A DNA stretch of 47,363 nucleotides from Acidobacteriaceae bacterium (lineage in GTDB: Bacteria; Acidobacteriota; Terriglobia; Terriglobales; Acidobacteriaceae), in contig JANXUC010000079.1 in the NCBI GenBank assembly GCA_025352065.1, positions 1-47,363 of the forward strand. The letters are read 5' to 3'. The position numbers and the translations under genes were made by a program. This document shows positions 9,448-17,760 of the stretch, piece by piece (position 1 is the first letter of the stretch; each line of letters opens with the position of its first letter). The notes beneath the pieces are model-generated. The model had not been told where the DNA came from. It searched no databases and saw only the letters and a list, made by a program, of their open reading frames with translations.

Positions 9448-10983
9448 ATGAGACGCCGCGATTTCATAAAAACAGGGCTGCTGGGCGCAGCCCTGGGAAC
9501 GGCAGCCGCTTCCGTCCCTCCACATAACTTCGACAAATTTGATTTTGGTTCCGGGCCGGATGTTCGCGACCGCTTGAACCAGGGTCCCTTCCCTGCCGAC
9601 CTGTACCCCAGCTGGAACGTTCTGATGGCACTAACTCCCTCTGAAGAACCAGTACCAAATTACGGCATGGGATTGATTACCTACCTGTGCGACGAAGTCG
9701 GGCCTCCCAAAAAAGACGGGGAGCGGCTGGAGACTTCACTAGAAAATCTGGTGAAGATTCCACTGGGAGGCAAGTTGTATCTGCGCGTGAACTGGAAGGA
9801 TGTGCAGACGCGTCCCGGGCGACTCGACCTTTGCGAACACTGGAAGACTTCTTTCGCGCTGGCAAAACAATATGGCAAACGGATTGGCTTTCGCATCATG
9901 ATCAGCAATCCGGATATTCCCGGTTCCGCTCTTCCGGACTTCGTCCGAGAGAAAGTGCCCATGGTTAAGCTCGGCGAATGGCTGAAGCGCGAACGCGAAG
10001 AACCTCGTTGCGACGACCCCCATTTTCAATCTTCGTTTACGGAATTGATGGATCTGCTGGCTGCGGAATACGACGGGCATCCTGACGTCGAATACGTAGA
10101 CACTTGCATGTACGGTTTCTGGGGCGAGGGACATACATGGCCGTTGGAGAAGAACCCTTATCCCGATTTCGACACTGCGGAGAAGACGTTTGCGCAGATG
10201 TTCCATCGACAGAATGAGCGGTGGAAGAAAACTCCTTTAGTAACGAACACGCAGCCCGATTTCAGCAAGGTCGGAAATGCTGAATTGGTGGACCGCACCA
10301 TCCGAAGTCACAACTGGCTGCGTACCGACACCATCTTCATCGAGAACGAGCAGATCGAAGCGTTGAGTAACCGTCCGCCGTGGACTGGTGCGTCAATTGA
10401 GGTAGGAATGTCGGACGGAGCGCCAAATAACCTTCACCTGGACGAAGGAATTCCCTACACCGACAACGTCGTACACCACGCCCAGGATGCTGGCGCAACC
10501 TACTTCTCTCTTTGGAACTGGCATCACATCCTGGCGGACCGGATCAACCACTACTATGCGCAGTATCCTCACGCCCTGGACGGTCTGGCACGAGCGATCG
10601 GGTACCGGTTGCGTCCGTCGTGGATATGGACCTATAACGACCAAGGCGCGAACGGTTTGATTCTGGGGCTCGTGAACGACGGAATAGCGGGAGTTCCTGG
10701 CGTACTACGAATTTCGCTGATGGATGCGGACGGCAAGCTCTTATCTACAGGGTGTCTCGATGCTGGTTATCCTCTGCCCGGGAGAGTCCGTCAGGCGCAG
10801 TTGCCGCTGCCCCGGGGAGTCAAATGGCAAGGGCTTCGCGCGAAGGCGGAGATCGAAGTTAAGGGACAACGTCACCCCGTGCGATGGGCCTGCAAGCAGA
10901 CGCTAAACGCAGATGGAAGCCTAACCCTGCGGCCTACCGCAGGTCTAAACATATCGGATGAAACAGGAGGCGTCGGCGCATGA
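9448..10983 (+). CDS. Tat-exported putative glycoside hydrolase (TIM-barrel type)
   Basis: This 511-residue protein starts with a twin-arginine signal (MRRRDFIKTGLLGAALGTAA), so it is folded before export. The mature part looks like a clan GH-A style (beta/alpha)8 hydrolase. It has alternating strand motifs such as LYLRVNW and RIGFRIMISN, then the segment VEYVDTCMYGFWGEGHTW whose WGEGH carries a plausible acid/base Glu, and later IFIENEQIEAL and ATYFSLWNWHHI. The C-terminal 120 residues look like a beta-sandwich (GLILGLVNDGIAGVPGVLRI), as in DUF4832-type proteins. I cannot name the family or substrate with certainty. It begins 30 bp after the receptor stop, and its own stop overlaps the next start as ATGA, so the three genes look co-transcribed. 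Confidence 0.65.
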   Translation: MRRRDFIKTGLLGAALGTAAASVPPHNFDKFDFGSGPDVRDRLNQGPFPADLYPSWNVLMALTPSEEPVPNYGMGLITYLCDEVGPPKKDGERLETSLENLVKIPLGGKLYLRVNWKDVQTRPGRLDLCEHWKTSFALAKQYGKRIGFRIMISNPDIPGSALPDFVREKVPMVKLGEWLKREREEPRCDDPHFQSSFTELMDLLAAEYDGHPDVEYVDTCMYGFWGEGHTWPLEKNPYPDFDTAEKTFAQMFHRQNERWKKTPLVTNTQPDFSKVGNAELVDRTIRSHNWLRTDTIFIENEQIEALSNRPPWTGASIEVGMSDGAPNNLHLDEGIPYTDNVVHHAQDAGATYFSLWNWHHILADRINHYYAQYPHALDGLARAIGYRLRPSWIWTYNDQGANGLILGLVNDGIAGVPGVLRISLMDADGKLLSTGCLDAGYPLPGRVRQAQLPLPRGVKWQGLRAKAEIEVKGQRHPVRWACKQTLNADGSLTLRPTAGLNISDETGGVGA

Positions 10984-12878
10984 ATTTCTCATCATTTTTC
11001 GGTTCCGTCATGCTTGTAGGTGGCCTGTTAGCCAGCGCTAGCGGCCAAGAATTCCAGCAAAATTGGACTCACACCGCACGTATCGCTGCGTTCGGACTCG
11101 ATCGCAACAAGACAGATCAGATCGTACGCCAAGCGCAAGCCGATCACGTCTTCGGGATTGAAGTCGACAACGACATTACTGGACGCTATGAAAGCTACCT
11201 TGACCCAGCCGCCAAACTTAAAACGATCCGTTCCGTGGCAGAGGAAGCGCACAAAGCCAACAACAAAGCGTTCGTGTATATCGCGGGTACGGAATGCATC
11301 ACAGCCAATGCCGAAAAGTCCCCGCATTCATTGTTCAAAGACCACCCAGACTGGCTGCAACGGAAGATCACCGGAGAACCAGCGCTGTTTGCTTCCGGAG
11401 CGGCGTTCTGGATCAGCCCGGGCGACGAGGATGTGTGGATCAGCCCCTACGCGAAAGAGTGGCGCAAGCAGTACATGCAGCGCGTGCGCGAAATCGCTGG
11501 CACCGGCATTGACGGAATCTACGTAGACATCCCCTATTGGATGACGCATTTCGACGGCTGGGAGCAAAGTTGGGCGAGTTTTGACGACTACACGGTTGCC
11601 GCATTCCGTGAAAAAACCGGGCTAGACGCCAAGAAGGACATGAAACTCGGCGATTTCCAGGACACGAATTTCCGCAAATGGATCGACTTCCGCATTGAGA
11701 CCATGACGGATTTCGTGAGGGAGATTCGCGAGAATGCCCACGCCGTGAATCCCGAAATCATGATAATCCCGGAAATCTATCCTGGCATTGAGGAAGAAGC
11801 GACGCGTGTAGGTGCGGATGTCTATGAAATGTACAACGTTGTGGACGTCATCGCACACGAATATGAATTTGGCAACGGCGAGCACATGGCTGCATCACGC
11901 TCACAACTCGACTGGTTTCTGTATCAGGCGGGCATGCTCTCCTTTCGCGCCTTTGCCCGAGGAAAAGCCACCTGGATTCTGAACTACTCGTGGGACGGAG
12001 ACAAAGGTGTTAGCGCGCCGGAGCCAATGAAGAATCTGGCCAACTCCATCGTGATGGCAGGAGCAAATTTCTGGGATGCACCGGGACATTCGATGTCTGG
12101 TACGAACGATGAAGCGACTCGGAAACAGATTTTCGGATGGATCGAAAAAAACGAAAAAGCCCTGTATTCACCGCGAACCCCTCTTCATCCAGTGGGGGTT
12201 TATTTCTCTCCCAAGAGCCGCGACTACAATCCTAAGACTTTTCTGCCTTCCTACCGGGGTATGCTGGTGCTGCTCATTCAACAGCATCGCTCGTTACAGG
12301 TGGTTACGCCCCGAACCCTGGCGGACTTTCACGGCGAGACATTGATCCTGCCCAGTGTGACTGTGCTGAGTGAAACCGAACGACGAGACTTGAAGAGGTT
12401 CCTCGACCACGGCGGGAGAATCATCGTCTTGGGGGAGGATGCTTCCGGCATTCCGCAATCGCCGAAGAAGGTAGTGCTGTCGTCCGATCCGGCGCAAGAA
12501 TATTATCAGGCCCTGGTGAGTGGTTTTGCGACCGGCTCCGCCAATCCTTCTAAGGAGCTATTGAATATGGTAGGCGGGGAAGATGATATCCAACTCGACG
12601 CTCCAACGACTGTAGCAGCAAACTTCGCTATGTCGAGCGGGACGCTGCATGTGTACCTTGCTAATTTCGGCGGGCTAGTTCCCAGTAAGATTGCCGTTCC
12701 GACACCAGTAACCGATATCCATATGCGGATTCCAGCGGCAATGGGAGACTCGCTAACTTATCTTCCCTTCCTCGGCGACGCGCAGGTTCTGCATGGCGTA
12801 AAGCATGGAGAATCGGTAGATTTCGTTCTGCCCCTGCTGGAGCGAGGGGCGGTGGTGTGGAGCATGATGCAGCAATAA
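10980..12878 (+). CDS. Exported putative glycosidase with GATase-like (GH42 middle-type) domain
   Basis: This 632-residue protein has a short signal peptide (MNFSSFFGSVMLVGGLLASASG). Residues 30-330 look like a TIM-barrel hydrolase of the hypothetical glycosyl hydrolase class: TGIDGIYVDIPYW holds a candidate catalytic Asp, EIMIIPEIYPGIEEE follows, and ATWILNYSWDGDKG and NFWDAPGHSMSG come later. Residues 400-490 (GMLVLLIQQHRSLQVVTPRT, then LPSVTVLSETERRDLKRFL and GGRIIVLGED) look like the glutamine-amidotransferase-like middle domain seen in GH42 beta-galactosidases. The C-terminus is beta-rich. ATG 10980 overlaps the previous stop by 4 bp, giving tight coupling. The shared context with the TonB receptor suggests processing of an imported or surface-bound glycan, but the substrate is not visible. 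Confidence 0.65.
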   Translation: MNFSSFFGSVMLVGGLLASASGQEFQQNWTHTARIAAFGLDRNKTDQIVRQAQADHVFGIEVDNDITGRYESYLDPAAKLKTIRSVAEEAHKANNKAFVYIAGTECITANAEKSPHSLFKDHPDWLQRKITGEPALFASGAAFWISPGDEDVWISPYAKEWRKQYMQRVREIAGTGIDGIYVDIPYWMTHFDGWEQSWASFDDYTVAAFREKTGLDAKKDMKLGDFQDTNFRKWIDFRIETMTDFVREIRENAHAVNPEIMIIPEIYPGIEEEATRVGADVYEMYNVVDVIAHEYEFGNGEHMAASRSQLDWFLYQAGMLSFRAFARGKATWILNYSWDGDKGVSAPEPMKNLANSIVMAGANFWDAPGHSMSGTNDEATRKQIFGWIEKNEKALYSPRTPLHPVGVYFSPKSRDYNPKTFLPSYRGMLVLLIQQHRSLQVVTPRTLADFHGETLILPSVTVLSETERRDLKRFLDHGGRIIVLGEDASGIPQSPKKVVLSSDPAQEYYQALVSGFATGSANPSKELLNMVGGEDDIQLDAPTTVAANFAMSSGTLHVYLANFGGLVPSKIAVPTPVTDIHMRIPAAMGDSLTYLPFLGDAQVLHGVKHGESVDFVLPLLERGAVVWSMMQQ

Positions 12879-12985
12879 ACGAAGACGGAAGAGTTTTTCC
12901 GCAAAACGAGAGTGATTAAGCCAAGTATCGAAGGAAACGTGGAATGCTGCGAAATGGTCCAACTTGATCGTTCTGGTTCCTCGAT

Positions 12986-14780
12986 TTGCTGAAAGTGGGC
13001 AGCATCGCTCTAGCTCTGGTCGCGTGGCCGAGCGCGGCTGAACCGCAACCTTTCAGTCTCAAGACTCCAGCCAGCCGCACCGCCAACACCAGGGGGGAAG
13101 ACCCTATTCGAATCCTCCTTGCAGTCTGCCACGGACTGGACGGTGCTGGCGGCGAGCACGCACCTGGTGTCAGTCGTGCTTCCGCCGCCAAAGCGCTGAC
13201 GGATTCAGACATTAGCCGCATTCTTCATGAGGGGATTCCAAGCAAGGGAATGCCAGCGTTCGATACCTTAGGCGATTTCAAGACCATCGACTGTAAGCGC
13301 AGCAGAAGCGCCCCATAAAGATGTCGATCATGACGGACAAAATGGCAAGAGCTGGCCATCGTACAACGGGGACTACTCCGGAAAAAGGTACAGCAGCTTA
13401 AGCAATATTAACGCGGCTAACGTTTCAAGCCTTCGAGCTGCATGGATTTTCCATGCGGATAACTCTTCGAAGTGGAAGTCACGCCGGTGGTTCATAACGG
13501 CGTGATGTATGTACCCGCCGCAAACAACGTGACGGCTCTGGACGCGCGCACGGGACGCGAATTGTGGAAACACATGCGGCCCGCGAGTAGCGGCCTGGTT
13601 GACGATGCAGCGGCACGTCAGAATCGAGGAGTGGACTTTGGCAGAATCGCGTCTACATGGAGACAGACAATGCGCACCTGCTTTGTTTGGATGCGTGCTC
13701 CGTCCGCATGCTTTGGGACGTGACTTATGCGGACTCCAACAAGGGTTATGGCGCCACAAGTGCCCCACTCGTCGTCAAGGACGAAGTCATCGTCGGCACC
13801 TCAGGTGGCGACACCGGAGTGCGCGGTTTTCTCGCAGCCTATGATGCCACAACAGGGGAAACGCGATGGAAGTTCTGGACCATACCAGCTCCGGGTGAGT
13901 TCGGTTCGTCTAGTTGGCCCGGTGACGCTTACCTCCACGGCGGAGGCACAACGTGGATGCCGGGCATTTATGATCCAGAGTCGAACACTCTCTACTGGGT
14001 TACTAGCAATCCCGGACCCGACTTCGACACGGGAACGCTGAAATGGTATTTTCAGTTTACCCCTCACGACCTGTACGACTATGATGCCAACGAAACTCCC
14101 GTACTGATCGATGCGGAGGAGCATGAGGAGCGTCGCAAGTGACTCGTGCAAGCCAACCGCAATGGCTTCCTGTAAGTTCTTGATCGGACAAATGGAAAAT
14201 TTCTTAAGGCCACACGTTTCTTAAACGAAGTAACCCGGGCCAAAGGAATTGATGCGTCTGGCCGTCCCATCCTCGCGGGCAAGGTTCCCGCACCAGACGG
14301 CACTCGGATTTGCCCCGGCATTGACGGAGCCACAAATTGATATTCACCCTCGTTTAGCCCAAAAACCGGATTGTTCTGTTTTCTTGCTTCGGAGAATTGT
14401 AGTGTCGTCTTTTCAAAACGGACCCAATACCCGGAGGGTCAAACTTAGTATTCCACTGGCACGAAACAAATTCACACGGAAGAACCGAGGAAAGTTCTTC
14501 TGGCTTATCGCGTCCCCGAAGGAACTCTAGTGTGGCGCTATCCGAATACCGGGAAAGGAACTTCCTGGGGTGGCACCTTGGCGACTGCAGGTGGAGTAGT
14601 TTTCTTCGGAGATAGCTCCGGATCATTGCGACCGTCGAGGCGCGTACGGGCCGCCCACTCTGGGACTTCAACACCGGCCAAACAATTTATGCCTCGCCGA
14701 TGAGCTATGAAGTGGCTGGCGCACAGTACGTAGCCGTCCCAGCCGGGAGCAACGTTCTTGCCTTTTCTCGAATGCACTAG
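12986..14780 (+). pseudogene. Decayed cytochrome c-PQQ quinoprotein dehydrogenase
   Basis: The pieces form one quinoprotein alcohol or glucose-type dehydrogenase spread over all three frames. First comes a signal peptide and cytochrome c domain (12986-13318). Its heme site reads LAVCHGLDGAGG, so the first Cys of CxxCH is gone, and the frame stops before the propeller. Then come propeller parts: WPSYNGDYSGKRYSSL (near 13355), VVHNGVMYVPAANNVTALDA (13490s), and a 160-codon stretch from 13657 with APLVVKDEVIVGTSGGD and WYFQFTPHDLYDYDANETP. That last stretch appears to lack about 15 residues between NPGPDFD and TGTLKW. After a stop at 14142 come [34 protein letters not shown] and YVAVPAGSNVLAFSRMH, ending at TAG 14778-14780. 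Several frameshifts and stops exclude function. An intact gene of this kind encodes roughly 650-700 residues. Confidence 0.88.
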
Positions 14781-15168
14781 CTCAATCTCCCTTTGCAAAT
14801 GAACATGTAAGGAATCCTCGCTCCCGGTCGGCTCAGCCAGCTTCACTTCGCAAATTGCACCCCCCAGCGTCGCCGCGATCAACGAGCCACGTCTCTCGGT
14901 GTACTTGCGAGAAAGAGGGACACTCCGTGTACGAAGTCTGGATGATCTGCGCACAATCCCGTCGATAGCATGCCATTGGAATCAATGACTTGCCTGTTTC
15001 CATTTCGACGTCCCCATCACTCTTTCGCGACACTCCACGCTGGTTTTCGCACACCCCCCTCGTCTTTCAAGCTGACCTCTGACTGAGGCTGCGGTTTCGC
15101 GAAAGCACCTAGCAAAGATACGTCCATAAGAACTTCAAGCTCTACCCGGCACCGTCGATACAGCAGAT
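14781..15168. other. Gap without a recognisable gene, upstream of the chemosensory cluster
   Basis: I see no credible coding frame in these 388 bp on either strand; frames up to about 70 codons exist but have no family features. The 10-bp palindrome TTTCGCGAAA lies at 15095-15104, about 65 bp before the first chemosensory start, and could be an operator. No clear -35/-10 or flagellar-type sigma28 promoter was found, so the cluster's promoter position is open. Confidence 0.5.
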
Positions 15169-15516
15169 ATGAGCGAGCCACAGTGCGTAATTCGCCTTGA
15201 GAGCGAAGGCATGATTTCCGGGGCTGTGGAATTCAAGACAAGTCTGCTCCAGGCAATCAGCTCGGGCAAAGAAGTTGAGCTTGACATGGCATACGCTTCC
15301 GAAATTGATATCACTGCAGTTCAGTTGCTCTGGGCTACGGCTCGCGAAGCCGAGAAGCAGAATACGTCTTTGTACGCGGTGGGGCCCTTGGCAGAAGCCG
15401 TTAGTGACGCCTTTATCGAGGCGGGATTTGGGCGTCTTCTCGAGGCTCTAACCGCAAAAGCTGCATCTCCAGACCAGCTGGCCGTAGGAAACGATGGCGA
15501 TGATCGACAAGTATAA
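15169..15516 (+). CDS. STAS-domain protein leading the chemosensory operon
   Basis: This 115-residue protein is a single STAS (anti-sigma-factor antagonist or MlaB-like) domain: ISSGKEVELDMAYASEID followed by ITAVQLLWATAREAEK and the Gly-rich end IEAGFGRLLEAL. At the position where SpoIIAA-type proteins have Asp-Ser-Ser-Gly it has Asp-Ile-Thr-Ala, so the usual phosphorylatable Ser is absent; the Thr might substitute. STAS proteins commonly sit beside cheA in non-flagellar chemosensory clusters, but their job there is unsettled. Its 3' end overlaps cheA by 17-23 bp, suggesting coupled translation. The start lacks a clear ribosome-binding site. Confidence 0.75.
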   Translation: MSEPQCVIRLESEGMISGAVEFKTSLLQAISSGKEVELDMAYASEIDITAVQLLWATAREAEKQNTSLYAVGPLAEAVSDAFIEAGFGRLLEALTAKAASPDQLAVGNDGDDRQV

Positions 15517-17671
15517 ACAAGCTTTCCAGGAAGAAGCTCGCGAGATACTTCTTGATTTAGAATCCGCTTTGCTCGAACTCAACGAGCGGCCCGACGATAC
15601 CGAGCTGGTTGGACGGGCATTCCGCGCCTTGCATACGATCAAGGGTTCCGGGGCGATGTTTGGTTTTGATGATATTTCTTCCTTCACCCACCACGTTGAA
15701 AACGCCTTTGACGAAGTACGTAATGGCCGTTTGAAGGCTTCGGCGGGGCTGATCAGCTTGGCTCTGGCTGCTGTGGATCAGATTAAAGTCATGCTGGAGG
15801 AATCGGCAGGACAAGGAAAAGCGGATGTCACTGCCACAAAGAACATCTTGGCTAAGCTGCGCAATCTGACCTCGGGATCTGACGAAGCCTCGGCAAAAAG
15901 CGAGCCTTCCGGAACACTCGACCCAATGGCATCTCCAGGCCTCGCCGGGCACTTGGCCCTCGATTTCGCTTCAAGCAAACCGCCCAATGATACGGGGATC
16001 GGCTCACTCCGCAACTGGAAGATCCGGCTTGCTCCAAAATTCGATTTTCTCACTTCCGGCGCAAATCCTCTGCTGTTGTTTCGCGAACTGCGGCAAATGG
16101 GGACGCTGCAAACGACAGCTGACACTTCTGCTATTCCCTCACTCAGTGACTTGGACCCTCACTGCTGCTACATAGCGTGGGACATGATCCTAACCACAAC
16201 CTGTACCGCCGAAGAAATCAAGGATGTCTTCATTTTCGTGGAAGGCAGTTGTGAACTCTTGGTTGAGGCAATCCCCAACCCGTCACCGAACCAGGACGTT
16301 GCGCCTCCAGCGGCTACGTCCCAGAGTGTCCTCAGCCAACACATTGAAGACAGTGCCGAAGAAGGCGCGACCGCGCGATCGGCCGCCGCTACGGAAAACA
16401 CCTTGAGCGACGGACGCCGCGCCACAGACCGGGGTCCCGCCGCGAGTATCCGGGTAGCCGTAACCAAGTTGGACCAGCTTGTCGACCTGGTTGGTCAGTT
16501 AGTGACCGTGCAGGCCCGACTGGGAGAGGTCGCCAGCCGGAGCGAGAACGACGAAATGATGGGTGTTGTCGAGGAAATTGAAAGCCTGACCGCCGAACTC
16601 CGTGAGACGTCGATGAGCATGCGCACGGTGCCCCTCCGTTCGACCTTCGAACGTTTCAAGCGGCTGGTTTACGATCTCGGACGCTCGCTCGAAAAGGAGG
16701 TCGAACTGACCTTTGAAGGCGGCGATACAGAACTAGATAAAACCGTGATTGACCAACTGGGGGATCCGCTAATGCACCTGATCCGTAACAGTATGGATCA
16801 CGGCGTGGAAACACCCGAAGTTCGCCGCGCCGTCGGCAAGCGGCCCACCGCAACTATCCAACTTTCGGCTCGTCACGCAGGCGCTCAGGTTTTGATTTGC
16901 GTTTCCGACGATGGCAAAGGGATAGACCGTGAGGCGGTGCGGGCCAGAGCCCTCGAAAAAGGGCTGCTCGCGGCAGGAGTGGAACTGACCGATTCCGAAC
17001 TGCTGTCTCTGATTCTGGCGCCGGGCTTTTCTACGGCGCGTGAGATCACCGACGTTTCCGGCCGGGGCGTCGGCATGGACGTGGTACGGCGCAACGTGGA
17101 AGCGTTGCGCGGCAGCGTGGAGGTCTCCAGCCAAACCGGAGTTGGTTCCCAAGTTACGCTGCGCTTGCCGCTCACTTTGGCCATCATCGATGGATTGCTG
17201 GTGCGGGTCGGACCAGCTCGCTTCATCCTGCCCGTAGCCAATACCGTGGAATGCATTGAGTTGACCCAACAAGACATTGAGAACGCTGGCGGCAAGCATC
17301 TCTCCAACGTTCGGGGTGAAGTCATTCCCTACATTCGCCTGAGCGAATACCTCGAAATTAAGACCGAGCCGCGCGAACGCGAACAGATCATGGTGACGGA
17401 GACCGAGCACGGGAAATTCGGCTTTGTCGTCGATCAGGTCATCGGCGACCACCAGACCGTGATCAAGAATCTGGGACGGGTTTATCGCAATATCCAGTTT
17501 GTTTCAGGGGCCACTATTTTGGGCGATGGAGACGTTGCCCTCATTCTGGACCCCCACCGGTTGGTCCAGGCGGTTCTACGCGGAGTGACGCAGAGTCCCA
17601 AAGCGCTTGCCCAGGCCGCTCCTGCGCCGAGTCCTCGAAACCTGGCACACGCTGCGGTTTCGTCTGGATGA
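15500..17671 (+). CDS. cheA: Chemotaxis histidine kinase CheA
   Basis: This is the central kinase of the cluster, about 723 residues. The P1 HPt domain carries phospho-acceptor His45 in [14 protein letters not shown]. Residues about 165-265 form a separate domain ([46 protein letters not shown]) in the P2 position that does not resemble the enteric P2. A low-complexity linker leads to dimerisation P3 ([20 protein letters not shown]), then the P4 ATPase with N box [13 protein letters not shown]1 VSDDGKGID and [18 protein letters not shown]. The P5 CheW-like regulatory domain is at the end ([20 protein letters not shown]). ATG 15494 and ATG 15500 are both possible; 15500 has better spacing (9 bp) from AGGAA at 15486-15490. 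It should phosphorylate the CheY and CheB encoded downstream. Confidence 0.95.
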   Translation: MIDKYKQAFQEEAREILLDLESALLELNERPDDTELVGRAFRALHTIKGSGAMFGFDDISSFTHHVENAFDEVRNGRLKASAGLISLALAAVDQIKVMLEESAGQGKADVTATKNILAKLRNLTSGSDEASAKSEPSGTLDPMASPGLAGHLALDFASSKPPNDTGIGSLRNWKIRLAPKFDFLTSGANPLLLFRELRQMGTLQTTADTSAIPSLSDLDPHCCYIAWDMILTTTCTAEEIKDVFIFVEGSCELLVEAIPNPSPNQDVAPPAATSQSVLSQHIEDSAEEGATARSAAATENTLSDGRRATDRGPAASIRVAVTKLDQLVDLVGQLVTVQARLGEVASRSENDEMMGVVEEIESLTAELRETSMSMRTVPLRSTFERFKRLVYDLGRSLEKEVELTFEGGDTELDKTVIDQLGDPLMHLIRNSMDHGVETPEVRRAVGKRPTATIQLSARHAGAQVLICVSDDGKGIDREAVRARALEKGLLAAGVELTDSELLSLILAPGFSTAREITDVSGRGVGMDVVRRNVEALRGSVEVSSQTGVGSQVTLRLPLTLAIIDGLLVRVGPARFILPVANTVECIELTQQDIENAGGKHLSNVRGEVIPYIRLSEYLEIKTEPREREQIMVTETEHGKFGFVVDQVIGDHQTVIKNLGRVYRNIQFVSGATILGDGDVALILDPHRLVQAVLRGVTQSPKALAQAAPAPSPRNLAHAAVSSG

Positions 17672-17760
17672 GCCCCGAAGGGAGAGGCCGCCGACCCGGG
17701 GGTTCGCAAATCACTCGCAACCAATGCAATCCAATGTCCGCAACGCAGAGAGGAATAGAA

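Noticed and set aside
14538-14954. 138-codon minus-strand frame after the quinoprotein remnant
   Set aside because: It runs antisense over recognisable quinoprotein propeller sequence and has no features of its own.
16769-17452. 227-codon minus-strand frame opposite cheA
   Set aside because: It lies over the CheA ATPase and P5 domains, which are continuous on the plus strand.
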